Below the pieces are notes generated by a model. The model did not search any database and had not been told where the DNA came from. It saw only the letters and a program-made list of their open reading frames with translations. A DNA stretch of 61,218 nucleotides from Faecalicatena contorta (GTDB taxonomy: Bacteria > Bacillota > Clostridia > Lachnospirales > Lachnospiraceae): positions 1 to 61,218 of the forward strand of contig NZ_JAFBIZ010000004.1 in assembly GCF_021531995.1 (NCBI RefSeq), given 5' to 3'. Shown here piece by piece: positions 18,610-26,392 of this stretch (position 1 is the first letter of the stretch; every line of letters starts with the position of its first letter). A program made the position numbers and the translations under genes.

Positions 18610-20778
18610 CTACTTTTTATTATTGCCTTTTACAGCCGGCTTCTTACCGATCTTTACCTTCATTACATACCACAGTGCACCTGTAATACATACAGAAGAA
18701 TATCCGCCGCATATGATACCTGCCATCAGCGGTGCTGCAAATTCACGAATAGAGCTTACTCCCATGATAAACAGTATCGCTACCATGACAAATGTTGTCA
18801 GTGAAGTATAGATACTTCTTGTAAGGGTCTGGGTAATACTCTTATTCACCACTTCTGCAAGATCTGTTGTCTTCGTCTGGTAATGAAGTTCCTCACGGAT
18901 ACGGTCAAAGATAACGATGGTTGCATTGATGGAGTAACCAACGATCGTCAGCATACATGCGATAAATGTATTACCAACTGAGATTCTCGTCACTGCATAG
19001 AATGCCAGTACCACCAATACATCATGAAGCAATGCTGTAACTGCACTCGTTGCAAAACGCACATCTTTGAAACGGAACCAGATATACAGAAGCATAAAAA
19101 TCGTTGCTATGATCACTGCGACAACTGCATCCTGACGCATCTCATTACTGATCGTAGAACTGATATTCTCCGCTGTTATCGTAGATTCATCTACTCCAAA
19201 GTTTTCTGCCAGTGCCTGATTCAGTGCTTCACGCTGATCCAGTTCCAGTGTCACTGTTTTAATGATCACCTGGTTGGAACCAGCCACCTTCTGTGTCTGT
19301 ACATTATGATCTCCTGTCACTTCTTCTACAACAGGAACGATCTCCTGATCGATCTCATCAATTGTGTAATCTTTATCAAATTCTACCGTCGTAGAGGTAC
19401 CGCCCTTGAAGTCCAGACCATAAGCAAGTGCTCCGTTTCCTCTGGAGGAATTTACACCCATCACTGCAAATCCGATCAAAATGATCGCCAGTGATACTGC
19501 AAAGAACACATGTTTCTTCCCAAGGAAATTGACCGGTGTTCTTTCTTTTTTCGGACGATAGTACAGTTTCTCACTCTTTAAGCCGATTCCATAGAACGCA
19601 AATACGATCAGACGTGTAATCACCAGTGCAGTGAACATGGATACGATAATACCGATTGCCAGTGTCTGTGCAAAGCCCTTTACCGTACCTGAACCCTTGA
19701 ACCAGAGTACCGCTGCCGCGATCAGGGTCGTAACATTACCGTCAACGATCGCAGACATTGCTTTCTGGAAGCCGGTCTTCAGAGAATTCTTGACGCTCTT
19801 TCCCTTCGTCATCTCTTCACGTACACGCGCAAAGATGATAACATTCGCATCAACCGCCATACCGATACTCAGGATGATACCTGCAATACCAGGAAGTGTC
19901 AGCGTGATATTAAATGCATTCAATATCAGTAACACAATCTCTGTATAAATAATCAGGGCAAGACTGGATGCCAGACCCGGGAGATAATATACCCAGATCA
20001 TAAACAGGAATATGATGATCAGACCGATCACACCTGCTTTTAAGCTGGTACTGACTGCCTGTTCGCCTAGCTGCGCTCCGACTACATTGGAACGTAACTC
20101 TTCCAGTTCCAGTTTCAGACCACCAATACGGATCGTAGAAGCCAGAGCATCCGCCTCTTCATAAGTAAAATCTCCGGTAATATAAGCCTGTCCGCCGGTA
20201 ATTGCCTGCTGTACGACCGGGCTGCTGATGACTTCGCCGTCATAGATAATGGAAATCTGATTTCCGACATTCGCTTCTGTCGCCTCTGCAAACTTTTCTG
20301 TTCCCTCTTCATTCAGATTCAGTTCTACAGAATATTCCTTATTTCCCATATCATCCTCACCGGATTTTGCTGACGCACTCTTTACATCAGAACCGGTAAG
20401 CACTGTCTCTCCGTCCTGTGTCTGGAATTCCAGAGATCCCGGTTTTCCAAGTTCATCTAGAATCGTATTTGCATCTGTTACACCCGGTATCTCAATATTG
20501 ATACGGTCTTTTCCTTCCTGATATACGCTGGACTCATTGCTGTACTGTTCCACACGCTTCTGGAGTTTGTAGATCGTGTCACTCATCTCTTCTTCCGTCG
20601 GATTGTCATCCTTTACCTGGTAAGTGATACTGACACCACCTGCCAGATCCAGTCCCAGTTTGATATTTTTCATCGCACCGGTTCCTGTTTTACCGAATCC
20701 CACCAGAACTGTAAATCCCATGAGTGCAATCAGGATTCCAGTCAGAACAAGACTCAGTATACTTTTTCCTTTTTTCAT
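18610..20778 (-). CDS. secDF: Fused protein-export membrane protein SecDF
   Basis: SecD and SecF, proton-driven partners of SecYEG, are fused in one 722-residue chain, as in many Firmicutes. The SecD half (to about residue 400) has one N-terminal membrane segment, the large external P1-type domain and a five-segment bundle with GMAVDANVIIFARVREE. The SecF half has its own first segment and GYSINATIVIFDRIREE. It follows the SCIFF maturase gene by 34 nt; this neighbourhood is conserved in Clostridia, but a functional link has not been proven. Confidence 0.96.
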   Translation of the reverse strand: MKKGKSILSLVLTGILIALMGFTVLVGFGKTGTGAMKNIKLGLDLAGGVSITYQVKDDNPTEEEMSDTIYKLQKRVEQYSNESSVYQEGKDRINIEIPGVTDANTILDELGKPGSLEFQTQDGETVLTGSDVKSASAKSGEDDMGNKEYSVELNLNEEGTEKFAEATEANVGNQISIIYDGEVISSPVVQQAITGGQAYITGDFTYEEADALASTIRIGGLKLELEELRSNVVGAQLGEQAVSTSLKAGVIGLIIIFLFMIWVYYLPGLASSLALIIYTEIVLLILNAFNITLTLPGIAGIILSIGMAVDANVIIFARVREEMTKGKSVKNSLKTGFQKAMSAIVDGNVTTLIAAAVLWFKGSGTVKGFAQTLAIGIIVSMFTALVITRLIVFAFYGIGLKSEKLYYRPKKERTPVNFLGKKHVFFAVSLAIILIGFAVMGVNSSRGNGALAYGLDFKGGTSTTVEFDKDYTIDEIDQEIVPVVEEVTGDHNVQTQKVAGSNQVIIKTVTLELDQREALNQALAENFGVDESTITAENISSTISNEMRQDAVVAVIIATIFMLLYIWFRFKDVRFATSAVTALLHDVLVVLAFYAVTRISVGNTFIACMLTIVGYSINATIVIFDRIREELHYQTKTTDLAEVVNKSITQTLTRSIYTSLTTFVMVAILFIMGVSSIREFAAPLMAGIICGGYSSVCITGALWYVMKVKIGKKPAVKGNNKK

Positions 20779-20812
20779 CTTTTACTTCCTTTCTGCCTTT
20801 ATGATTGGTATA

Positions 20813-22204
20813 TTACTCTGCAAGCGCAGCTTTTATCATAATCGCACATTCCACACGCTTCCGCTGCATTTCACAGCCGATCTCATATGTATCGTGGATT
20901 GTTCCATGGAAATTATAGGAATTGGCCATGCATCCGCCGCTGCAGTAGAACTTGGCAAAACAGTTTCTGCAGTTTTCTTTGGAATATACATTGCAGCTTC
21001 TGAAATCGTCTGCAATCCCGGGTCTTACAATACCGTCATCTACATTTCCCATCAGGAAATCTTCCTGCCCGACAAACTGATGACACGGATACAGATCTCC
21101 CCACGGAGTCACTGCCAGATACTCTGTTCCGGAACCACACCCTGACAGTCTCTTGGCAACACAGGGCCCACCGTTTAAGTCTATCATAAAATGGAAGAAA
21201 TTAAAACCTTTTCCTTCTTTTTCACGTTCAATCATGATCTTGGCAAGCTTGTCATACTCTTCCATGATCTGCGGAAGGTCTTCCCTGCGGATTGCGTACG
21301 GATCACTTTCGTCTCCGACCACCGGTTCGATGGACATCTGTTTGAACCCAAGATCTGCAAAATGCAGGATGTCATTGGAAAAGTCCAGATTATTTCTGGT
21401 AAATGTTCCGCGGATGTAATACTTCTCCTGATTGCGACTGTCCGCCAGTTTCTGGAACTTCGGTACAATCAGGTCATAGCTTCCTTTTCCATTTCGGAAC
21501 GGACGCATCTGATCATTGATTTCTTTTCTTCCGTCGAGACTTAAAACTACATTATCCATCTCTTTATTGATAAATTCCTGAATCTCATCATTCAGCAATA
21601 CGCCGTTCGTCGTAACCGTGAACCGGAAGTGCTTATCATGAATCTTCTCCTGCTCTCTTCCATATGCCACCAGGTCTTTTACCACCTGCCAGTTCATCAG
21701 AGGCTCTCCTCCAAAGAAATCCACTTCCAGATTATGCCGGTTACCGGAATTTTCAATCAGAAAGTCCAGCGCTTTCTTTCCGACCTCATAGCTCATCAGC
21801 GCACGTCTTCCATGGTACTCGCCTTCTTCCGCAAAGCAGTACTTACATGCAAGATTACAGTCATGGGCAATATGAAGACAGAGTGCTTTTACAACCGTTT
21901 TCCTCTGTTTCACAATATCAACCATACATTCATATGTATCTTTTACAAACAGCTGTCCGCCTTCTGTCAGCTCAATCACATCTGCCAGCGCATCCCGGAT
22001 CTCATCCACTTCATAGGTCTGTCCCAGTTCTGCATTCAGCTTTTCAAGTACTTCCGGCTGCTTCAAAGATTCCGCCGTCGGTTCCTCCTCAGGCGTGTTT
22101 AACTTCTCTATCACGTCATAACATACATCATCTACTACATGGACAGATCCACTATAGACATCCATGATTATATTATATCCATTATTACGATACTGGTGTA
22201 TCAA
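20813..22204 (-). CDS. scfB: SCIFF peptide maturase (radical SAM/SPASM, thioether-forming)
   Basis: A radical SAM enzyme that installs cysteine thioether crosslinks in the SCIFF precursor encoded just upstream (known for CteB and other ScfB enzymes). The cluster motif is CNLACKYC (cysteines near 116, 120 and 123), followed by FFGGEPLMN. The SPASM cysteines include CGSG and CRNCFAKFYCSGGC. The N-terminal part resembles a peptide-binding RRE-like segment (HVVDDVCYDVIEKL). I place the start at TTG 22204: GAAGGGAG lies 10 nt upstream and the protein then begins as typical family members do. An in-frame ATG at 22282 has no ribosome site. Confidence 0.93.
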   Translation of the reverse strand: MIHQYRNNGYNIIMDVYSGSVHVVDDVCYDVIEKLNTPEEEPTAESLKQPEVLEKLNAELGQTYEVDEIRDALADVIELTEGGQLFVKDTYECMVDIVKQRKTVVKALCLHIAHDCNLACKYCFAEEGEYHGRRALMSYEVGKKALDFLIENSGNRHNLEVDFFGGEPLMNWQVVKDLVAYGREQEKIHDKHFRFTVTTNGVLLNDEIQEFINKEMDNVVLSLDGRKEINDQMRPFRNGKGSYDLIVPKFQKLADSRNQEKYYIRGTFTRNNLDFSNDILHFADLGFKQMSIEPVVGDESDPYAIRREDLPQIMEEYDKLAKIMIEREKEGKGFNFFHFMIDLNGGPCVAKRLSGCGSGTEYLAVTPWGDLYPCHQFVGQEDFLMGNVDDGIVRPGIADDFRSCNVYSKENCRNCFAKFYCSGGCMANSYNFHGTIHDTYEIGCEMQRKRVECAIMIKAALAE

Positions 22205-22245
22205 GGCTGTTGTTCTCCCTTCTATAAATCCATGGACAACAAGAA

Positions 22246-22268
22246 ACAGCGACCCATAAGACCGCTGT
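22246..22268 (-). other. Intercistronic hairpin between scfA and scfB
   Basis: On the minus strand ACAGCG and CGCTGT form a 6-bp stem with an 11-nt loop, followed by a U-rich stretch (UUUCUUGUU). It lies between the precursor and maturase genes, where a partial terminator would leave more precursor than enzyme mRNA. Attenuation is inferred. Confidence 0.45.
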
Positions 22269-22293
22269 CCCGAGTATTCCATATGGTTTTAAA

Positions 22294-22434
22294 TTATTTG
22301 TTGTGTTCGCAAGTCTGGTTTCCTACTGTACAGGAAGTCTTACATGCTGACTGGCAGGATGTCTGACATTCGCCGCATCCGCTCTTTTTCAGATTACTGT
22401 TCATGGGTTTGTTCAATGATTTCACATGTTTCAT
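22294..22434 (-). CDS. scfA: SCIFF ribosomal peptide precursor (six cysteines in forty-five residues)
   Basis: A 46-codon gene, easily missed because of its size. The predicted peptide begins MKHVKSLNKPMNSN and has exactly six cysteines at positions 20, 23, 27, 31, 35 and 42, with TSC and ACKTSC spacing, ending EHNK. This is the signature of the SCIFF family (TIGR03973), found across Clostridia with a dedicated maturase. AAGGAGGG lies nine bases before ATG 22434, and a near-consensus promoter is just upstream. The maturase gene follows. The biological role of the mature thioether peptide is unknown; no dedicated protease or exporter gene is seen, although secDF is next in line. Confidence 0.95.
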   Translation of the reverse strand: MKHVKSLNKPMNSNLKKSGCGECQTSCQSACKTSCTVGNQTCEHNK

Positions 22435-22470
22435 GACCGTATCCCTCCTTACCTTTGCTTAACTTATGCT

Positions 22471-22499
22471 ATTATAACATCTTGGTAATATTTTCGCAA
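22471..22499 (-). promoter_or_regulatory. Predicted sigma-A promoter of scfA-scfB-secDF
   Basis: On the minus strand, TTGCGA (22494-22499) and TATAAT (22471-22476) are spaced 17 bp, with TG one base before the -10 (extended -10). Confidence 0.85.
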
Positions 22500-22548
22500 T
22501 CCTTTTATATTGCCTGTGAAAGATTTGTGTTTCGTAACTCCCTCCGTT

Positions 22549-22923
22549 TCAAGATATCATTCCTCCGATCATACCGCCTCCTGCACAGAGAATCAGAGTC
22601 GTCACTATGCCGGTTCCGCTTCCTTTCAGTGTGTGATATACTCCAAGCGTAATCAGAAGCAGAAGAGCAAAATAGCTGATTCCTATCCCCAGCCCCCAGA
22701 GGAATCTTCTGGTTCCGGCAAGCTTGCCGATCGCGATTCCTCCAATCAGCGTCGACACCACATAGATTGCAGTAACAGCCGCCTGAATGATTCCTTCATT
22801 TAATTCCAGTTTATACAAAGCCATTGCAAGCACGAGCAGCAGTATTCCTGTAATCACATAGGCAACCAGAAGCGACTTAAGCACCCACATCACTTTGGAA
22901 TCTTTTTGCATTCTTCTATTCAT
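22549..22923 (-). CDS. TIGR04086-type small membrane protein
   Basis: A 124-residue protein with four predicted membrane segments (about residues 13-35, 47-67, 72-95 and 103-124) and many glycines (LIGGIAIGKLAG, GGGMIGGMI). It matches my recollection of the TIGR04086/YrzE-like family found next to SCIFF and secD genes in Clostridia. Its function is unknown. AAGGAGGG precedes ATG 22923, and it lies 53 nt after spoVT, so it may be co-transcribed with it. Confidence 0.75.
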   Translation of the reverse strand: MNRRMQKDSKVMWVLKSLLVAYVITGILLLVLAMALYKLELNEGIIQAAVTAIYVVSTLIGGIAIGKLAGTRRFLWGLGIGISYFALLLLITLGVYHTLKGSGTGIVTTLILCAGGGMIGGMIS

Positions 22924-22976
22924 CCCATCCCTCCTTGTCTATCACAGGTTATGATGAGAGAATTCAATTTATTCCT

Positions 22977-23525
22977 CTATTGTTCCATCTGCCTTCCCAG
23001 AAAAGCAGCGGCACAGGATGCCATCTTCTGTTCTGTTTCGGTCAGTTTCTTCTTCTCTTCTTTCGACAGAAGAATTACACCTCCAATCACATCTCCTTCG
23101 CAGATGATCGGACAGATCACTTCATATACATATGCTTCCCCTGACACATCTGTAAGCGGAACATATTTTTTCTCGCCGTATGTTGCCGCCATCGATTTTC
23201 GCTCCTCCAGAAGTTTCTCAAGCGCTCTGCTGATATACTGATCCTGCAGCTCTTTCCTGCCATTTCCGGAGGCTGCTATGATCTGATCCATATCACAGAC
23301 ACACACCAGACATCCAACCGTCTGAGACAGACTTTCTGCATATTGTCTGGCAAATGTAGACAATTCTCCAATCGGAGAATATTTTTTCAGGATGATCTCA
23401 CCTTCCCGATCTGTAAAGATTTCCAGCGGATCCCCCTCCCGGATCCTTAATGTTCGCCTGATCTCCTTTGGGATGACCACCCGACCAAGATCATCGATTC
23501 TTCTCACGATGCCTGTAGCTTTCAT
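22977..23525 (-). CDS. spoVT: Stage V sporulation protein T (AbrB/SpoVT-type regulator)
   Basis: A forespore transcription factor acting with sigma-G. Residues 1-50 form the swapped-hairpin AbrB DNA-binding domain (GIVRRIDDLGRVVIPKEIRRTLRI). Residues 55-180 form a GAF-like domain, the SpoVT layout, and 182 residues is the expected length. The frame extends upstream to 23639, but ATG 23525 has GGAGG at the right distance and gives the family N-terminus. Its ribosome site lies in a long hairpin and a sigma-G-like promoter overlaps that hairpin (separate entries). Confidence 0.94.
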   Translation of the reverse strand: MKATGIVRRIDDLGRVVIPKEIRRTLRIREGDPLEIFTDREGEIILKKYSPIGELSTFARQYAESLSQTVGCLVCVCDMDQIIAASGNGRKELQDQYISRALEKLLEERKSMAATYGEKKYVPLTDVSGEAYVYEVICPIICEGDVIGGVILLSKEEKKKLTETEQKMASCAAAFLGRQMEQ

Positions 23526-23534
23526 AATAAAAAT

Positions 23535-23598
23535 CCTCCATTTGCAGTACTTTTTTACTTTACTTTCCGTTTCTGGAAATAGTATCTGTAAATGGAGG
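23535..23598 (-). promoter_or_regulatory. Hairpin hiding the spoVT ribosome binding site / read-through terminator
   Basis: On the minus strand, CCTCCATTT (23590-23598) is complementary to AAATGGAGG (23535-23543), which contains the spoVT Shine-Dalgarno. The pairing continues for about 17 bp with one bulge and a loop of about 29 nt. The 3' arm is followed by ATTTTTATT, so the same element could terminate transcripts arriving from the upstream reductase gene. Confidence 0.65.
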
Positions 23599-23609
23599 TT
23601 TTTTATACC
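23580..23609 (-). promoter_or_regulatory. Possible sigma-G promoter of spoVT
   Basis: On the minus strand, GGTATA (23604-23609) and GATACTA (23580-23586) are spaced 17 bp, resembling the sigma-G pattern (GNATR and CATACTA). spoVT is sigma-G dependent in Bacillus. The start point would fall after the left hairpin arm, releasing the ribosome site. Confidence 0.5.
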
Positions 23610-23645
23610 TGTTTCTTCCGGGTCAGAATACAATCTCACTCTTTC

Positions 23646-24677
23646 TCACCGAGTTACAGATACTTTCCCTTCCAAAACCGCTTTATAGTCTTCATAATTT
23701 CTGCGAAGCATTTCCGGAGGATTCAATCCATATGGACATCTGCTGGCACATGCTCCACAATTAATACAATTTTCAATTTTCTTCATATTCTCCTGCCATG
23801 CTTCTCCCAGAAAAGTCTGCAACGAAGATCTTCTAAGCAACAGTGACATTCTGGCACAGTTGTTAATCGGAATTCCCGCCGGGCATGGAAGACAATATCC
23901 ACATCCTCTGCAAAAATCCCCGCTCAGTTCCCGGATATCCTTCTCTATCACGGCCTTCATTTCCTCATCCATTACCGGCGGATGATTCATATAGGAAATG
24001 AATTCCCGAAGTTCACTTTCCCTTTGGATTCCCCAAACCGGAACAACATGATCGTATTGTTCCTGAAAAGCATATGCTGACTTTGCATTATTGATCACAC
24101 CTCCGGCAAGAGCTTTCATTGCAATAAATCCAATATCCGCTTTTTTGCAGGCTTCCACAATCTCCATATCTTTTTCCGACACAAGATAACAGAAAGGAAA
24201 CTGAAGTACCTCATACAGCCCAGATGCAATCACTTCTTCAGCAACTGGTATTTTATGGCTGGATATTCCAATATGTTTGATCTTTCCCTGTGCTTTTGCT
24301 TCCAACGCCGCCTCATACAAGCCGGTTCCGTCTCCCGGCTTTGGACAAAACGGAGGATTATGGAACTGGTAAATATCAATGTAATCCGTCTGCAGCCTTT
24401 CCAGTGACGAATCCAGATCCTTCCAGAAATCCTCTGCATTCTTTGCAGGAGTTTTTGTCGCTATGTATACGTTGTTCCTTACTTTGGACAAAACTCTTCC
24501 CAACTTTACTTCGCTGTCCGAATAAGTTTTTCCGGTATCATAGAAATTAATTCCCGCATCATAGGCCATCCACAAAAGCTTTTCCGCAGCCTCATCACTG
24601 ATTCTCTGAATCGGAAGTCCCCCAAACCCGGTTTTGTTCACAATAATTCCTGTTGATCCTAATCTTACTTTTCCCAT
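23646..24677 (-). CDS. Aldo/keto reductase with C-terminal ferredoxin domain
   Basis: Residues 1 to about 250 form an AKR-type barrel: LGSTGIIVNKTGFGGLPIQ, the catalytic aspartate and tyrosine in FYDTGKTYSDSE, a lysine in IATKTP and a histidine in IYQFHNPP. The C-terminus carries cysteine motifs CRGCGYCLPCPAG and CINCGACASRCPYG, as in bacterial-type 4Fe-4S clusters. Such fusions occur widely in anaerobes and the substrate is unknown. ATG 24677 follows GGGG by seven bases; the frame continues upstream to a TTG that overlaps the -10, so that start is rejected. Confidence 0.9.
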   Translation of the reverse strand: MGKVRLGSTGIIVNKTGFGGLPIQRISDEAAEKLLWMAYDAGINFYDTGKTYSDSEVKLGRVLSKVRNNVYIATKTPAKNAEDFWKDLDSSLERLQTDYIDIYQFHNPPFCPKPGDGTGLYEAALEAKAQGKIKHIGISSHKIPVAEEVIASGLYEVLQFPFCYLVSEKDMEIVEACKKADIGFIAMKALAGGVINNAKSAYAFQEQYDHVVPVWGIQRESELREFISYMNHPPVMDEEMKAVIEKDIRELSGDFCRGCGYCLPCPAGIPINNCARMSLLLRRSSLQTFLGEAWQENMKKIENCINCGACASRCPYGLNPPEMLRRNYEDYKAVLEGKVSVTR

Positions 24678-24701
24678 CCTTTTTCCCCTTTTGTTTTTTT
24701 C

Positions 24702-24730
24702 ATTATACAAAAAGAAGCCACTGAAGTCAA
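24702..24730 (-). promoter_or_regulatory. Predicted sigma-A promoter of the aldo/keto reductase gene
   Basis: On the minus strand, TTGACT (24725-24730) and TATAAT (24702-24707) are spaced 17 bp, immediately before the reductase ribosome site. Confidence 0.85.
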
Positions 24731-24758
24731 AGCATCCTTAATCTTCTATAATGTTTTT

Positions 24759-25610
24759 CTACACAACGATCCGTATGCTGATATAATTGTTACCATCCAC
24801 TTTGTCTGTACATACGAAGATATCTCCTTTATACTTCTGAATCAACATTTTTGCATTGTATAATCCCAGCCCGTGTTTCCCCGCATCACTTTTCGTCGAA
24901 TATCCTTTTTCAAAAAAGCGGTTGATCTCACCGACTTTTTCTTCATCGATCTGGTTCTTTATGGAAAATACCAGTCGGTCATGTTCGGAATCTATCTCCA
25001 TCATGACCTGATTCTTTGCTTCTGTGCATGCCTCATAAGCATTATCTACCAGTGTTCCGACAATCTCGATCAAGTGATGCTCTGAGATACCGGAGATAAT
25101 CTCCAGGCTCTTTACTTCCACCTCTGTTTTTACATAAAAAGGCGCCCGCACGATCTTACTGTATAGAAATCCGGCAAGCACTTTGTCACTGATCCGAAGG
25201 AGCGGAAGATATTGCCTGCTTTCATCATCTCTGACTACTTCCGTGATATATTCCGACTGTCTTGCTACCAATTCTTCATAGTTGTCCACCGTCAGATGCA
25301 TATTCAATATGGCATTCATATGATTATCAAATTCATGCTGCTTGATACGGATCTCCTTAACCAGTTCTTCCAGTGGCTGGATATAGTGCTGATACAGCTT
25401 GAGCTCTGCCTCCTGTTTCAACATGAGCATATAAGTCTTTCGCCAGTCTGCAATCCCCCAGAGAACCACAACAACCATCAGCAGAAACATAAGGAAGATC
25501 CGATAATCAAATGTTCTGCTGATCAGAAAATCTACAACCAGATATACGGACACCAGAAGTGCCAGCACACAAAAGATTCGATATAAAAACTTTCTTACCC
25601 ACTCAATCAC
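24759..25610 (-). CDS. GHKL-type sensor histidine kinase
   Basis: A 283-residue kinase of the AgrC/GHKL class. Two hydrophobic segments cover about residues 8-55 with almost no external loop, so sensing within or at the membrane is likely. A coiled stretch leads to the histidine motif RIKQHEFDNH (H near residue 92). Then come the N box GTLVDNAYEA and the ATP lid HGLGLYNAK. GTG 25610 is the likely start: GGGAGG lies seven bases upstream and the gene overlaps the end of the response regulator by eight bases. The unit appears to begin with the regulator. No peptide or exporter gene is adjacent. Confidence 0.88.
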   Translation of the reverse strand: MIEWVRKFLYRIFCVLALLVSVYLVVDFLISRTFDYRIFLMFLLMVVVVLWGIADWRKTYMLMLKQEAELKLYQHYIQPLEELVKEIRIKQHEFDNHMNAILNMHLTVDNYEELVARQSEYITEVVRDDESRQYLPLLRISDKVLAGFLYSKIVRAPFYVKTEVEVKSLEIISGISEHHLIEIVGTLVDNAYEACTEAKNQVMMEIDSEHDRLVFSIKNQIDEEKVGEINRFFEKGYSTKSDAGKHGLGLYNAKMLIQKYKGDIFVCTDKVDGNNYISIRIVV

Positions 25611-26325
25611 TGACAAGCCTCCCGATCTCTGACTTATACGTCACACCTATCTCCACAACATCCTTACAGTCCTTCAACTTTATCACACGGTTCACCGTAT
25701 CAAAGTACTCCACCTCTCTTCGGTTGACCACAAACATCCGATGACACTGGAGAAACATATCCTCTGGAATCTTCGAAAGAATCTGCTTCAGACTGATATA
25801 CGGAATATCCCAGTTTCCGTTTTTCATATGGATCCGTATTCCCCTTGGGATTGCTTCTATATATCGGATATTATCACATTTCACCTGATAGTTGACTCCA
25901 TCCTTCCTGACATGGATGACCGGAGGATCCTCCTGTTTTTCCTTATCCAGCACTTTACGAACCACTTCCTTCACCTGCTCCGGACAAAACGGCTTCATAA
26001 TATACTGATAACAGTGCAGTTCACGGTAAGCCTGCATCTCCATAGCACCGATCGCAGTCACCATCACGATCGGAGTAAACGTATACCGAAACTGTTCCCG
26101 GACTTCTCTTGCGAAGAGAATCCCTCCGATATCCTCCCGGTCTGCCCCTCCAAGATTCACGTCCAGCAGGAACAGACCATATCGGATCTCTGACTTCAGA
26201 AGATGTTTTGCCTCCGCATAAGAGGAGGCAGTATGTACGCGTATCTCTTCCGAATAATCTGTTAACATCTTTTCCAGAGCCTCTCTGGAATTCTGATCGT
26301 CCTCCAGAAGTAACACATGTACCAT
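25603..26325 (-). CDS. LytTR-family response regulator
   Basis: A 240-residue regulator. The receiver domain begins VHVLLLEDDQ, with phospho-acceptor D55 in LFLLDVNLGG and the conserved lysine in YIMKPF. The C-terminal LytTR DNA-binding domain contains IRYIEAIPRGIRIH and FLQCHRMFVVNRREVEYF. ATG 26325 has GGGGGAGG upstream. It is paired with the GHKL kinase downstream, the AgrA/AgrC-like arrangement. LytTR regulators usually bind paired direct repeats; no obvious target was recognised beside it. Confidence 0.9.
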   Translation of the reverse strand: MVHVLLLEDDQNSREALEKMLTDYSEEIRVHTASSYAEAKHLLKSEIRYGLFLLDVNLGGADREDIGGILFAREVREQFRYTFTPIVMVTAIGAMEMQAYRELHCYQYIMKPFCPEQVKEVVRKVLDKEKQEDPPVIHVRKDGVNYQVKCDNIRYIEAIPRGIRIHMKNGNWDIPYISLKQILSKIPEDMFLQCHRMFVVNRREVEYFDTVNRVIKLKDCKDVVEIGVTYKSEIGRLVSD

Positions 26326-26392
26326 CAGACCTCCCCCTCTCTGATTCTGGAATTCTGAATACGATTCTGTCCAATAATCCAATGATCATTCT

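Noticed and set aside
17436-18686. Plus-strand open frame of about 416 codons antisense to recJ
   Set aside because: Composition rich in histidine, isoleucine and cysteine is typical of an antisense shadow; recJ motifs are complete on the other strand.
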